Below are positions 34,473 to 46,100 of a DNA stretch of 64,000 nt, piece after piece. The notes under the pieces were generated by a model. It saw only the letters and a program-made list of their open reading frames with translations, searched no databases and had not been told where the DNA came from. The stretch lies in contig OY365741.1 of assembly GCA_959347425.1 (NCBI GenBank), positions 1,822,501-1,886,500 of the forward strand. Direction: 5' to 3'. Both the position numbers and the translations under genes were made by a program. Source of the stretch: an uncultured Amylibacter sp. Lineage in GTDB: Bacteria > Pseudomonadota > Alphaproteobacteria > Rhodobacterales > Rhodobacteraceae. Numbering within the stretch: position 1 is the first letter of the stretch; every line of letters starts with the position of its first letter.

Positions 34473-37400
34473 GAAGCAAACATCCCAACAATCCGCCGTC
34501 CTATCGCCCCTGCACCAGCATAGGCACCTTTACCAACCCACACCTGTATCGCCAGCAAAGACGGCGTCACCAGCAGAGTCAAAAACGTCGCAATCCCCAG
34601 CCCAAACACCACCGCCGTTGATAACTGTTTCCACCACACCGCCGCGGGCGCGTCAATCGTATAACCACCATTATAAAAATCAATGGAAATCCCAAACATC
34701 ATCGGTGTTAGCCCCGCCATAGTCGTAATAGTCGTCAGCAAAACTGGTCTTATCCGCGCCTCTGCCGTACGAACTATCGCCAATAACGGCGGCATTCGCC
34801 GCGTATATTCCTGATAGGTATCCAGCAAAACAATGTTATTATTCACCACAATCCCCGCCAAGGCGACAATCCCAATCCCCGTCATAATAATGGAAAAAGT
34901 CTGATCCCGCACCATCATACCGATTAAAACACCCGTGGTTGATAACACCACCGCCACCAGCACCAACGCCGCGTGATAAAACGAATTAAACTGCGCAAGC
35001 AACAAAATAAACATGAGCATTAACGCGCCCGAAAACGCATAAACCAAGAATTGCTGGCTATCGGCTTGGTCTTGCTGGTCGCCCGCCCACTCCCACGCAA
35101 CGCTGCGAGGCAAGGGGGTTTCATCCTCTAACCATTCCGTCATCTCGCCAATCTTAGCGTTGGCATTCGTGCCGTCAGTCACCCCCGCTTTTATATCAAA
35201 ATACCGCCGACCGCTTTCACGGTTGATTTCCGCCAGCGTAGGCACGGGTTCCAAGGTGATAAAATTAGACAGAGGAATCAGCCCGCTCCCCGTGCGAATC
35301 CGCAGGTTTTCAAGGGTAGATAGCAAACGGTCTTTCTGCGGTAATCGCACGCGAATATCAACCTCATCATCCACGGAATCCAGCCGCATATTGCCAATAT
35401 GCAAGCCCTGTGTGACTAACTGTACCATCGCGCCAACCTGCGCCACATCCGCCTGATACCGCCCTGCACGTGCCACATCAACATTCACCTGCCAATCAAT
35501 ACCTGGCAGGGGGCGTGAGTCATCTACATCAATAATATCCTCATCGGCTTCAAATTTATCGGTAATGATTTGCGTGGCATTGTGCAAATCCTCCCAATTC
35601 TGCCCTTTAAGGCGCACGACCAAAGGTTTGCCACTGCTGGGCCCGCCTTCCAGCAATAAAACCTCTGCCTGTGCGCCTGGGATGTTGGCAATCCTCTCAT
35701 TCACCGTGTCAATAATTTCCTTGCCTGTTGGCCCATTTAGCCGTGAGCCCCATTCGGTCAAGGCAAGCTGCAACGTCCCAATGGTATCGCGTGGAGCCTG
35801 CCCGCCACCGGTATTGTTATTCAGCCCGCCAACACCAGCCGAGGAGAAAACGGATTCAATACCTTCAATGCCTTGCACCAAAGCCTCTGCCTGTAAGACC
35901 AAATCGTCTTTCTCTGCCAGTGATAAATTGCCCCGCGCCCGGATATACACAAGCGCCTGTTCTGGTTCGGTATCCACAAAGAATTCCACGCCCCTATTGT
36001 TGTTGCCATAAAGCGTAAAGACCGAAAAGACAAAGCCAATCGTCACCAAAATCACGACAAACGGCATAATCGGGTTGCCAACGAGGAAATGGATAAAATG
36101 CCCGAATAGGCTACGTTTATCGGGGTCGTGCTCTTCCATAACCACGGGTTTGCGCATAGAGGTACTGGTGGTCGCCATTCCTATAAACCCAGCCATAAAC
36201 AAAATCGCCCCAACGATATAATTACCGCCCAGCAACCCGCGTAGCCCAAAGTAAATGAGTACCACGAAAACCGCCATCAGTATCAATCGCAGGACCCTAG
36301 GCCAACTGCGCATTGAGTGGGCTACATTATCCAAACTGCGTGATATTCGCCCCGTTATCCCGCCGACCACGGGTAGGAAAACAAGGGTCACCAGCAGGGA
36401 TGCGGATAAAACAAAAATCAGGGTAATTGGCAAAACCCGCATAAACTGCCCCGGAACTCCAGGCCAGAATAACAACGGCAGGAACGCACACAAAGTCGTT
36501 GCCGTGGAGGATATAATCGGCCAAAACATCCGTTTTGCCGCCTCGCCATATGCCTTCATCGGCCCCGTGCCAGCGGTGATTCGTTTATCGGCGTATTCCA
36601 CCACGACGATAGAGCCATCAACCAGCATCCCCACCGCCAGAATTAACCCGAACATAACCATATTGGATATGGTTATATCCAGAACCCCCATCAGAAAAAA
36701 CGACAGCAAAAACGATGTTGGCACAGCAAAACCGACCAAAAACGCCGACCGAATTCCCAAGGCACCCAAGATGACGATCATCACAAGGGCTATCGCGGTT
36801 AGCACCGATGATTCCAACTGATCGACCATGGATTTAACCTCCACCGATTGGTCAGAGGCAAAGCCAACGGTCACTCTGTTTTGCAATTCGATTGGCCATT
36901 CGGCTTGGACTTCTGCCACGGTTTCGCGTATCTGCGCCACCGCGTCAATGAGATTAGAACCACGGGCTTTCACCACTTGCAAGGCAACCGTGGGCTCGCC
37001 GTTAAACCGCGCCGTTCCTATGCTCTCAACGAAAGTCAGGCGGATGTCCGCCAAATCACCCATGGTAATAACGCGGTCGCCATTTGTTTTAATCGGCAAT
37101 CCCTGAATATCGCCCAAACTATTAAAGGAGGACGGTATTTTGAAAGCAAAATCACCCGTTTCGGTTTTTAACGTCCCCGCCGCGATGAGCAGGTTATTAT
37201 TGCGCACAACGGACAGCAATTCACCGGCGGTGACATTATAGGCTTCCAGCTTTAACGGGTCTATCAAAACCTCCATCATTTCAGGGCGATGCCCTGCCAA
37301 ACCGACCTCTAATACGGAGGGCAAGCCCTCTACCCGTTCTTGCAAATCCTTTGCCACGCGCAATAATTCGCGTTCGGGTAAGGCACCTGATAGGGTGACA

Positions 37401-37822
37401 ACCAGAATTGGGAAACCGTCAAAGCTGACCTCGTTTATGCTGTATTGGTCTGCACCTTGGGGAAACTGAGACTCTGCTGTATTCACTTTATCGCGGACTT
37501 GGGCCATAATCGCGGTTTTATCCCAGCCGAAATCAAATTCCATCAAAACACCGCCATAGCCCTGGGCCGCCGTGCCAGAGATTTTCTTTAACCCAGCCAG
37601 CCCTTTTAATTGGGTTTCCAGCGGTTTAACGATGAGTTTCTCCGAATCCTCGGCGGAAATACCAGAGAAAGGCACGGATACGAATAAAATTGGAATTTCA
37701 ACATCGGGTGCGCCCTCTTTCGGCAGAGTGCTATAGGCAATCGCGCCCGCAACCAAAGACAAGATTATAAACGCCAAAACTGTGCGCGCATGGTCTGTTG
37801 CCCAATCAACTAATCCCTTCAT
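34469..37822 (-). CDS. RND-family efflux transporter, inner-membrane pump
   Basis: 1,117 residues with the AcrB-type layout: TM1, a large periplasmic loop, TM2-7, a second loop, TM8-12. TM4 reads GMLVDGSIVVVEYADKR: one of the paired Asp of AcrB proton relay is kept and the next is Gly, as in several RND subfamilies. Conserved segments include GAPDVEIPILFVSVPFSG at the N-terminus and GIVALAGIVVNNNIVLLD in TM11. The adaptor gene is 27 nt upstream in the same orientation; no TolC-type outer-membrane gene is in the window. Exported substrates cannot be told. Confidence 0.92.
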   Translation of the reverse strand: MKGLVDWATDHARTVLAFIILSLVAGAIAYSTLPKEGAPDVEIPILFVSVPFSGISAEDSEKLIVKPLETQLKGLAGLKKISGTAAQGYGGVLMEFDFGWDKTAIMAQVRDKVNTAESQFPQGADQYSINEVSFDGFPILVVTLSGALPERELLRVAKDLQERVEGLPSVLEVGLAGHRPEMMEVLIDPLKLEAYNVTAGELLSVVRNNNLLIAAGTLKTETGDFAFKIPSSFNSLGDIQGLPIKTNGDRVITMGDLADIRLTFVESIGTARFNGEPTVALQVVKARGSNLIDAVAQIRETVAEVQAEWPIELQNRVTVGFASDQSVEVKSMVDQLESSVLTAIALVMIVILGALGIRSAFLVGFAVPTSFLLSFFLMGVLDITISNMVMFGLILAVGMLVDGSIVVVEYADKRITAGTGPMKAYGEAAKRMFWPIISSTATTLCAFLPLLFWPGVPGQFMRVLPITLIFVLSASLLVTLVFLPVVGGITGRISRSLDNVAHSMRSWPRVLRLILMAVFVVLIYFGLRGLLGGNYIVGAILFMAGFIGMATTSTSMRKPVVMEEHDPDKRSLFGHFIHFLVGNPIMPFVVILVTIGFVFSVFTLYGNNNRGVEFFVDTEPEQALVYIRARGNLSLAEKDDLVLQAEALVQGIEGIESVFSSAGVGGLNNNTGGGQAPRDTIGTLQLALTEWGSRLNGPTGKEIIDTVNERIANIPGAQAEVLLLEGGPSSGKPLVVRLKGQNWEDLHNATQIITDKFEADEDIIDVDDSRPLPGIDWQVNVDVARAGRYQADVAQVGAMVQLVTQGLHIGNMRLDSVDDEVDIRVRLPQKDRLLSTLENLRIRTGSGLIPLSNFITLEPVPTLAEINRESGRRYFDIKAGVTDGTNANAKIGEMTEWLEDETPLPRSVAWEWAGDQQDQADSQQFLVYAFSGALMLMFILLLAQFNSFYHAALVLVAVVLSTTGVLIGMMVRDQTFSIIMTGIGIVALAGIVVNNNIVLLDTYQEYTRRMPPLLAIVRTAEARIRPVLLTTITTMAGLTPMMFGISIDFYNGGYTIDAPAAVWWKQLSTAVVFGLGIATFLTLLVTPSLLAIQVWVGKGAYAGAGAIGRRIVGMFAS

Positions 37823-37849
37823 AACAAAACTCCTTTTTTATCTGTTAAT

Positions 37850-38965
37850 TTATTGATACGTAACGCGAACAGGGCTGCCTGTTATGACATATTCCTGCCC
37901 GATAATGATAATATCTTCACTGGCGTTTAAATCCGTGACCCAAACACCCTCTGGCGTGTCACGAATGATAGTAATGGCTTTGAACTGGACGATGTCGTCT
38001 TCCACAACCCGCACACCGATTCGCCCGTTATTATCGAGCGTCATGGCAGAATGTGGCACTAAATGCCCCTGTGTGCCAGATAAAGAGATAAATATATTAG
38101 CGGTAGAGCCATCCCGATATTGCAAATCGGGGTTTGGCGTCGTCATTTCCACGCGGAAAGTACGGGTGATTTTGTCGGCAGAGCTGGATACAAAGCTGAC
38201 CTCCCCCGCAATCCTATCACCGTTTATCAATTCTGCCTGTGCCATCGCGCCCATTTTAATCCGTGCGATTTGTTGTTCTGTGGCGTAGCCGACCACTTTT
38301 ATCGGGTCAAGCGCGATAATATGGGCGCAAGGCGCACCTGGTTGTAGGAAATCGCCGAACTCGGCCGCGTCCGTTTCCAAAATCCCCGAAAACGGAGCGG
38401 TTATCCGTAAATCCGCCATTTCCTTTTCGGCGCGGGCGACATTGGCTGTGGCGGCTTCCAAAAGGGATTGTCCGCTCATGACCGATACCTCGCTTACCAC
38501 GCCTGTTTTTAATAACGATTCGTTGTTGTTGTTTTGAATTTGGGCTTCGGCGAGGCGGGCTTTGGCTTCTGCCAATACTGCTTGTTTCGTCCCTGGGTCT
38601 AATTCGCACAATAACGTGCCTTCATTGATGGTTGCACCTTTGCGTAAAGGTTGTGATACGACTTGCCCTTGGGTTTGCGCCTTTAATTGCACGGATTTGA
38701 ACGCGCTGGTTTCCCCGCGTAAAACAATCGCATCGGTGACATCGCGCGCTTGTGATGATAAAACAACGACAGAGATGGGTAAATCCGGGTCCTCTTCCGC
38801 CGATTCGTCCGTTTCTTCGTCCGCCATAGCGGGTTCATCCGCCGAATCGCCCGCCATTTCGGGGGTGTCTTCGGCACTACCGCCAGTTATTAGGTCGCGT
38901 TGAATGATTATGAAATAAAGGGCAATACAGACAAGAATTGCAACAATGATTGGAAAAAGACGCAT
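37850..38965 (-). CDS. RND efflux membrane fusion (adaptor) protein
   Basis: 371 residues. One N-terminal membrane anchor (residues 3-22), then an odd, very acidic stretch (residues 29-60) before the adaptor core: barrel-sandwich (VQLKAQTQGQVVSQPLRKGATINEG), alpha-hairpin (about 120-190), lipoyl second half (LRITAPFSGILETDAAEFGDFLQPG), beta-barrel and membrane-proximal domain. It links the RND pump to an outer-membrane channel. ATG 38965 has a GGAAA-type site. A non-homologous extension of 24 codons upstream is rejected. Divergent from panB. Confidence 0.9.
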   Translation of the reverse strand: MRLFPIIVAILVCIALYFIIIQRDLITGGSAEDTPEMAGDSADEPAMADEETDESAEEDPDLPISVVVLSSQARDVTDAIVLRGETSAFKSVQLKAQTQGQVVSQPLRKGATINEGTLLCELDPGTKQAVLAEAKARLAEAQIQNNNNESLLKTGVVSEVSVMSGQSLLEAATANVARAEKEMADLRITAPFSGILETDAAEFGDFLQPGAPCAHIIALDPIKVVGYATEQQIARIKMGAMAQAELINGDRIAGEVSFVSSSADKITRTFRVEMTTPNPDLQYRDGSTANIFISLSGTQGHLVPHSAMTLDNNGRIGVRVVEDDIVQFKAITIIRDTPEGVWVTDLNASEDIIIIGQEYVITGSPVRVTYQ

Positions 38966-39098
38966 GATTTGGGTTTCCTGATGTTTGTTTTCTGGGTTAA
39001 TATGGTATGTATAGGCTAGATATTGATGCAGAGTCAAGCCCCGTTTTGGGGTGCAACCTGCGACTAATCGCTACCAGTTTAATCACAATGAGGACAAA

Positions 39099-39938
39099 AT
39101 GTCTACACAAAGCCAAATACCACAAGAAACCCCGATAAATAATTCTGTAAAAAAACCCATGACAGTCCCCGCGTTTCGGGCGCGGAAGGGCGGGTTGCCA
39201 CTGGTTTGCCTAACCGCCTATACCGCCCATGTCGCGCATTTGGTGGATGAGGTGGCGGATATGATTCTGGTCGGGGATAGCGTGGGGATGGTTATTCACG
39301 GTATGGAAAACACTCTGGGAGTGACGATGAATCACATGATTATGCACGCACAGGCGGTGCGCCGTGGGGTGAAAAACGCGCTGATAGTCGTTGATATGCC
39401 GTTTGGCAGTTTTGAAGCCAGTCCCGAGCAGGCGTTCCGCAATGCCGCCCGTTTGATTAAGAAAACGGGGTGTATGGCGGTGAAGTTGGAAGGCGGGGGC
39501 GCGATGGCGCAAACTATTGCCTATTTGACGGCGCGGGGGATTCCCGTGATGGCGCATATTGGGCTGATGCCCCAGCAGACTAACGCAATGGGCGGGTATA
39601 AGGTCGTCCGTGATACCGCCGATTTCGCCCAAGTGATAGCGGATGCTAAGGCGTTGGAAGAGGCAGGTGCTTTCGCGGTGTTAATTGAGGGGGTGGTGCC
39701 AGATTTGGCTCGGCAAGTCACCGCCGCGGTTAGCATTCCCACGATAGGTATCGGGGCAAGTGCGGATTGCGACGGGCAGATATTGGTGTTTGAGGATATG
39801 ATTGGGTTGTTCCCCGTTGTGCCGAATTTTGTCAAACGCTATGGTAATATGGAGGAGATGATACGCGGGGCTTTGACTAATTATGCCGATGAAGTGCGGG
39901 CGGGGGATTTCCCTGGTGAGGCGCAGCTTTATAAATAA
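39099..39938 (+). CDS. panB: 3-methyl-2-oxobutanoate hydroxymethyltransferase (ketopantoate synthase)
   Basis: 279 residues. First step of pantothenate and CoA synthesis, transferring a hydroxymethyl group from methylenetetrahydrofolate. Family motifs are LTAYTAHVAHLVDEVADMILVGDSVGMV with the Mg-binding Asp, VVDMPFGSFEASPEQA, VKLEGG, PVMAHIGLMPQ and the catalytic region IPTIGIGASADCDGQILVFEDMIGLF. ATG 39099 follows GAGGA. A GTG 48 nt upstream would add a non-homologous tail. panC is not adjacent. A weak hairpin with T-run may follow near 39965-39990. Confidence 0.95.
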   Translation: MSTQSQIPQETPINNSVKKPMTVPAFRARKGGLPLVCLTAYTAHVAHLVDEVADMILVGDSVGMVIHGMENTLGVTMNHMIMHAQAVRRGVKNALIVVDMPFGSFEASPEQAFRNAARLIKKTGCMAVKLEGGGAMAQTIAYLTARGIPVMAHIGLMPQQTNAMGGYKVVRDTADFAQVIADAKALEEAGAFAVLIEGVVPDLARQVTAAVSIPTIGIGASADCDGQILVFEDMIGLFPVVPNFVKRYGNMEEMIRGALTNYADEVRAGDFPGEAQLYK

Positions 39939-40021
39939 CGGTCATTTGCTTAAAAAACCAACAGCTTTATATAATAGTGTATAGCCTTTTTAGAAAACTT
40001 ATATTGATTTCCAAAAAATGC

Positions 40022-40051
40022 TTGACAAAAATCAAAAAATCATAATAATAA
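40022..40051 (+). promoter_or_regulatory. Predicted sigma-70 promoter of the giant lipoprotein gene
   Basis: A perfect -35 box TTGACA (40022-40027) with TAATAA (40046-40051) as the -10, 18 bp apart, in an AT-rich spacer. The gene start ATG is about 60 bp downstream. There is no strong Shine-Dalgarno directly before the ATG; the nearest purine stretch is AGAAAAGAA, with ACGGAG further upstream. No TTGACA of this quality was noticed elsewhere in the 171-bp gap. Confidence 0.55.
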
Positions 40052-40109
40052 AGACACGAAGCATTACTTAGCAGTTTATCACTACGGAGTACTTAGAAAA
40101 GAACAGCGC

Positions 40110-43100
40110 ATGAAACAATTATTCCAAAATAATCCTGCTTACAAGCATGCTTATAATCATGGGGCGTTGCTTGCGGTTTTCATCGGGCTTTTTATCCTAT
40201 CTGCTTGCGGTGGTGGTGGCGGGGCGGCTGTCGTGCTTGCTGACCCAGATGCAAACTGTGAGGCGACTCCCTTTGCCCCCAGTTGCTTGACGTCCGAGAT
40301 CGCGAAAGTTGCGCGGACGACCATCGTTGATGACTGCCGTGAAGCGTTAAAAAATGACGGAACTTGTGCAGATTCGGCTCCACCAGCCGCGGTTACGTGC
40401 CTGACAGATCCGTTTAGCGAGGAGTGTGCGGCCGAGGCTGTTACTGCCAACCCGTTTGAGGGAACGGACTTCACCCTTAATAAGGAGCGTGAAACGCGAC
40501 GGGCAGAATGCCGTACGACTTTAGAGGCTAGTTCGTGCCGTAATGCGATAGCGAGCTATTGCGGGGATGTGGGCACGGCGAGCCTTAGCACTCTGTTTGA
40601 TGACCTTTGCGCGGGGGCGGGTTATGTGGCGGAACGCCAAACCGAATGTCGCAACAATATAAATAACGAGGCTTGCACGACTACGATAACGAATTTCTGC
40701 GGGGTGGTTGGCACGGCCAATACTGGCAATTTGTTTGATGACCTTTGCGCGGGGGCGGATTACACGGCCGAACGCCAAACCGAATGCCGTAATAATGGGT
40801 TGGCAGAGGATGGGGCAACTGGCGGAAAGTGTGCAACTATCAAGACCACTTTTTGTGATGGCGATGATGTCGGCGATAATCCCCATGCGCCCGTTTGCGG
40901 TGATAATTTAACGAATCAGCAGAGGTTCTGCGGTCTTGATAATAACGCTGGTGTGCCGAATTGCCTTTTGACTATTGCCACCGTCTGTCATGTAGAAACG
41001 GGCAACCCGTTTGATGTGTTTTGTTCTGGCAATAATAACGACCGTAAAACCCGCGCGGATGCGTGTCTTGCCAAAACAAAGACTGGCAGTGATTGTACGA
41101 CCGTTGCCACCTGTAATAGTGCCCCGTTTGGCGAGGGCTGTGATGCAACCATTTATGCGTCCGCGTTGGAGGATTTTTGCACCAAAGGCGATAATATCTT
41201 TGATGGGCAATGTATCAACGGCACACATGGCGAGGTGATTGCCGCGCGCCTGTTGGCTTGCAGTGGTGCTATTGCGGCTTTGCCAACGGGCGTTACTGCG
41301 TCTTCTTGTAATAATGCGGATTTATCTGGTGCGATTTGCGGTGATGGGGATAGTGTGGTCGGCTCTAATTCTTTTGCCGAGATTTGTAAGAGCGATACTG
41401 GGAATATCAATTATGGAACGCGCAAACTCGCGCGGGAGGCTTTTTGCCGTATAGGGGATATTGGTCGCCCTGAGTGCGAGGATACGGTAACGGATTTCTG
41501 CGGGGCGGTTGGCGCGGCGAATACGGGGACTTTGTTTAATGACCTTTGCGCGGGTGCGGCTTATATCCCCGAACGCCGAACAGAGTGTCGTAGGGATATA
41601 GACAACGAGTTGTGTGGCGATACGATAACGGGTTTCTGCGGGGATGTTGGCGCGGCGACGGTTGGCAATTTGTTTAATGACCTTTGTCTTGGCGCGGGTT
41701 ATATGCCTGAACGCCTGACCGCTTGCAAAGGTGATATTTCCGCTTTGCCAAGCGGTGATGCAAGCGTTTGTAATGATGTGGATTTATCGGGTGTGATTTG
41801 TGGTACGGGTGGCGTGGGTGGTACGATTGGGTCTGACCCGTTTGCCAAGATTTGTAGTGATCCTGCTGCCACGGCGATTATTGATACTTTTGATAAAGAT
41901 ATGGAACAACAAGAATTCTGCGGTGAGACGCGTAAGGCGGGCGATGGGATGGTCGATTGTGCAGGGATTTACTCGGGGCTTTGCACGGGTGCAGATTTGT
42001 TTGATGATGACGCGGGCGCGGGTGAATTTAATTGTTTGGGGGATGGGGCTTTTAACGGCGACCGCCTGAATTTTTGCAGGGATGACGCGACCAGTTTTAA
42101 TGCGAATTGTAACGAAGACGACTATAACGGCACGGATGCCGCGCGGATAAGCCTTGCGGAGACTTGTCGGGGCACTCCAGACGATACTGGGTGTGGCGAT
42201 TTTGTGAATGGTGTTGATGGTGTAACCGTTGCAGATTGTACTAATCATCTTACCGAGGGCGACCCTGGCGACCCCTATCAAACGGGGTGTGATGATAAGG
42301 TCTTTAATGACCAGAAGACGGCACGGGTGGTAACCTGTGGTTTGGATGCGAATGCCTCTAATGATCTGCTTTGTAAGAATGCGATTGCCACGGATGCGTG
42401 TATTCGCGATCCTTATGGCAATGATAATCATGGCGCGGCGTGTGTCGCGAGCGATTATACGACTGCGCGAATGGAGCGTGATACCTATTGCCGTAACAGC
42501 GCACCTGCGGGTGCAACGCTTTGTTCCACCGAGGCTAAAAACAAGATTTGCGGTGGCGCAGAGGGCAACAATCCTTTTGCCAGTCTTTGTGGCAATGATG
42601 GCAATAATGGCGACCATCGTATAGCGTTTTGTGCCTTGACGCAGTCTGGCGACACGAACTCAAATAACGATTGTTCAAATGATATGGTATCGCTTTGCAC
42701 GCGGAATCCGTTTGGGACGGATTTGGGTATTTCTGGCAATATAGATTGTACCTCTGGTGGTGATTATGTTATCGCCCGTCAGAATTTTTGTGCCACTGGC
42801 ATGGAAAACGGCAATAATTGCGATACGAGTGAAATCGCCCCCGCCGTTTGTGCCGAGTCAACGGACGCAAATTACAATCCTTTCGCCGCGTTTTGTGAGA
42901 ATGCCGAAAATGATGGATTGCCTAATGATGCCGCGCGTTTGGCTCGCCGTCAGGCTACTTTGACACATTGTTTGATTGCGGAAAATGTGGGCAAGGGTGT
43001 TTGTAAGGCTGAGAGTGCTGGTGATGTTATTGATGGTCTTGAAACGGATTGTAAGGTTGTTGGCGCAACCTCTGTTACGGAGCGGTGTGCTTATACCCAA

Positions 43101-46100
43101 TATCAAACTACGCAAGAGATGTATTGCACGAAGATAGAAAATAATATCTTTGATGCGAATTGCAAGGACGTCACGCACGGCGATGTAAAAATTGCGCGTC
43201 AAAACGAATGTCGTCTGACAACAGGAACGCCAACTGTGATTGATCGGGAGGCGAAATGCCTCGATGTTATCGCAGACCTTTGCGTGGTGAGTGCGTTTGA
43301 GTTAGATTCGGAAAAAGGCTATCTTTGTGGAGCGGATGTAAAAGGTATAAATTATGCGACCGCGCGGGAGACGCAATGTGGTATATCTGGCACGGGCGAA
43401 GGGGCTTTGATTGAACAATGTAAGGCCACGCTAGCGGTGATTTGCGTTGACGCGAAGTTGATTGAAACGCAGGTTGGTTTGGGGCTCTATGATTGTTCTA
43501 CCAGCACGGATACGGCCGTTATGAACGCACGGCAAGACTATTGTGCGGATAATGCTGCATTACCGGGTTGTGCGGACACGCTTGCCACGCTTTGCACGGT
43601 GGGTGATAATTCGGTTGGAACTGCGACAACGAATGTTGGAAGGGAGTATAATTGCGCGGACAGTACAATTCCACAAGTGGTCACCGTGCGTCAAAGCTAT
43701 TGTCGGGAAAATACGGTGGGTTGCGATGATACGATAATGGCTTTTTGTGTTTCGCCCGATAACTCGCGCGATATTTTGGATGCCCTGTGTCGGGATGGTT
43801 ATGCAGAACAACGTGAAACCGAATGTCGCGATAATGGGTCGGCGAACGATGGGGAGGAAGGCCAACCTTGTGCAACTATCAAGGAGGCGTTTTGTGGTGG
43901 GGGTGAAAATGATACACCTTTCGCGCCCGTTTGCGGTGCAAATGCTAATAATAAAATTACGTTTTGTAAGATTGGCAATAATTCTTTGAAGGAAGACTGT
44001 GCTAACAACATTATGGCTATCTGTCATGTACAGACTGGCGACCCGTTTAATGCGGTTTGTCCTGACAATCCTGACAATGATGCCGACCGTAAAACCCGTG
44101 CGGAGGCGTGTCTTGTCCCAAATAACGACAAGGTTTGCTCTGCCGAAGTTACCAAATGTAACGCGGCCCCGTTTGGCGAAAAACCACTTGGCGGAGACTG
44201 TGAACAAAATATATATGCCAAGGCGCGGATGGTATTTTGCACCGAAGGCGATGATATCTTTGATGGGCAATGTGAGGATGTCACGCATGGCGAGGTGGAT
44301 GCCGCGCGGCTTTTGGCTTGCAAAGGTGCGATTGAAAACCTGCCCGCGAATGCGCTCGCCGACGCTTGTAATGATGCAGATTTATCGGGGGTGATTTGTG
44401 GCAATGCAACGACTATCGGGGAACTCCCCTTTGCCGAGATTTGTAGTGATATGAATAGGAATATCAATTATGCTGTATATATTGACGCGCAAAGGAATTT
44501 TTGCCGTACCACGGGCGAGATTGATAGGGAAGAATGCAGGGATACGGTAAGTAATTTCTGCGGGGTGGTTGGCACGGCGAATGTTGATACTTTGTTTAAT
44601 GACCTTTGTCGTGGCGCGACTTACACGCCCGAGCGTGAAACCGAGTGTCGTAAGGATATAGACAATGGGTTGTGTGGTGATACGATAGAGAACTTCTGCG
44701 GCGAGGTTGGCACGGCAACGATTGGCAATTTGTTTAATGACCTTTGTCTTGGCACCGATTACACGCCAGAGCGTGAAACCGAGTGTCGTAGGGATATAGA
44801 CAACGGGCTTTGCACGGCTACGATAGCGAACTTTTGCGATAATGCAACCGATGCCAATTTGTTTAATACGCTTTGCAATAAGGGTTATACCGATGAACGG
44901 GTGGTGGCGTGTCAAGCTACCAATTTAACCACTGGCGTGTATGGGGATTGTGGAGATATTATTAACACGAATTGCACCGTTGGCAACAGCCCCGCCTGTG
45001 CGCCTACGACTGGAACTACGCCTGCCTCTTTCTGGGCAGATGCGGCGCGTAATAAGGATAATGACGGTACATTGATTGTTTTGGATGAGGTCCAGCAGGA
45101 TGATGCCGATACTAACTATGTTCAAGGCGACGCGACTGGTTTGAATCTTGGCTTTGCGCAAGCGGTTGGCGTGGAAACGGTTTTAAAAACAACCGATTTG
45201 GATAATTTGAATGACGGCGATGTCGCGGGTGGCGTGGCTTTTGTTCGGATTGAATTTGCCGATTTTACCTCGGCGAACAAAGTAAAATATTATGCTGGGC
45301 TTTTGTCCGATACGGATTTGGGCGTACCTTTTGGTGCACCTTTGGGGGGTAGCACCGCGAATGCTATTTGGAATGCAAGTTTTTCTGCGATAGTAAATGG
45401 GGCGGTGGAAACCGACCCCGAAACCTCCATTGTTATTGATTTTGATATTAACAGCCTTACAACCAATGATAATGAACCCGTTACGCTCAGCAATAGTGCG
45501 GGTAGTATTGTTATAGCGGGCGAATTCACCGATGCGGGCGTGATATATGGCACGTCAAGCTGGACGGTTGGGCAGGATTCCAGTGAAGGCACTGTTACGG
45601 GTTTGATTGGGGCAAAAGGCGCGGTTGGCGCGTTTGTATCAAATGGGGGAAATACAGGTGAGGTATATGCGGGCGGGTTTGTTGCCGCGCCCGTGGATTG
45701 TAGTGAAGACGGAACGCTGTTTCATCGGCTCTGCGTTTCAAATGATGGGGTGCGTGATACGTTTTGTGGGCGTGGTCAAAATAGCTTTGATCCGCGGTGT
45801 GACAGCCGTGTAATGGATCAACAAAAGACCGATTTTGCCGAAACATGCCGTATGGCACCGCTAACGGCGGGCTGTGATAGGGTTATTGTGGAGGCGGGTA
45901 ATATAACCATTAATAATTGCACGAATACCACGGACAACCACCCGCATCAGACTGGGTGTGAGGATGCAGTCTTTGCCGACCAACGCGAACTGCGGATTGC
46001 GGATTGTTTGATTAACGGGGCGACTGCGGAATGTATGCGCGGGGAAGTCACTGCCATTACCACGCCTTGCGACATCAATCCGTATGACACGATTTGCGAT

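Larger units (their letters stand above)
40209..45026 (+). repeat. N-terminal Cys-rich repeat region of the giant lipoprotein
   Basis: About 1,600 residues made only of Cys-rich units, without a barrel module. Typical unit at 41555-41730: C-RRDIDNEL-C-GDTITGF-C-GDVGAATVGNLFNDL-C-LGAGYMPERLTA-C. Other units keep the NPF-x-x-x-C and Y-x-x-x-R-x-x-x-C halves with variable spacing. Even spacing suggests small disulfide-locked helical repeats. Two halves of the region are duplicates of each other (40761-41714 and 43800-44774). Confidence 0.85.

Noticed and set aside
36255..36821. A 188-codon plus-strand frame
   Set aside because: It is antisense to transmembrane segments of the RND pump and is basic low-complexity sequence.
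39960..39995. Terminator after panB
   Set aside because: Pairing around TATATAATAGTGTATAGCC is imperfect and AT-rich. It is too weak to annotate with confidence.
41784..42617. A 277-codon minus-strand frame, and many similar ones (for example 43560-44288 and 50352-51305)
   Set aside because: They lie antisense inside the giant gene. Its Cys, Asn, Asp and Thr codons rarely give stops on the opposite strand. Their translations are low-complexity Ile/Thr/Arg-rich without domains.
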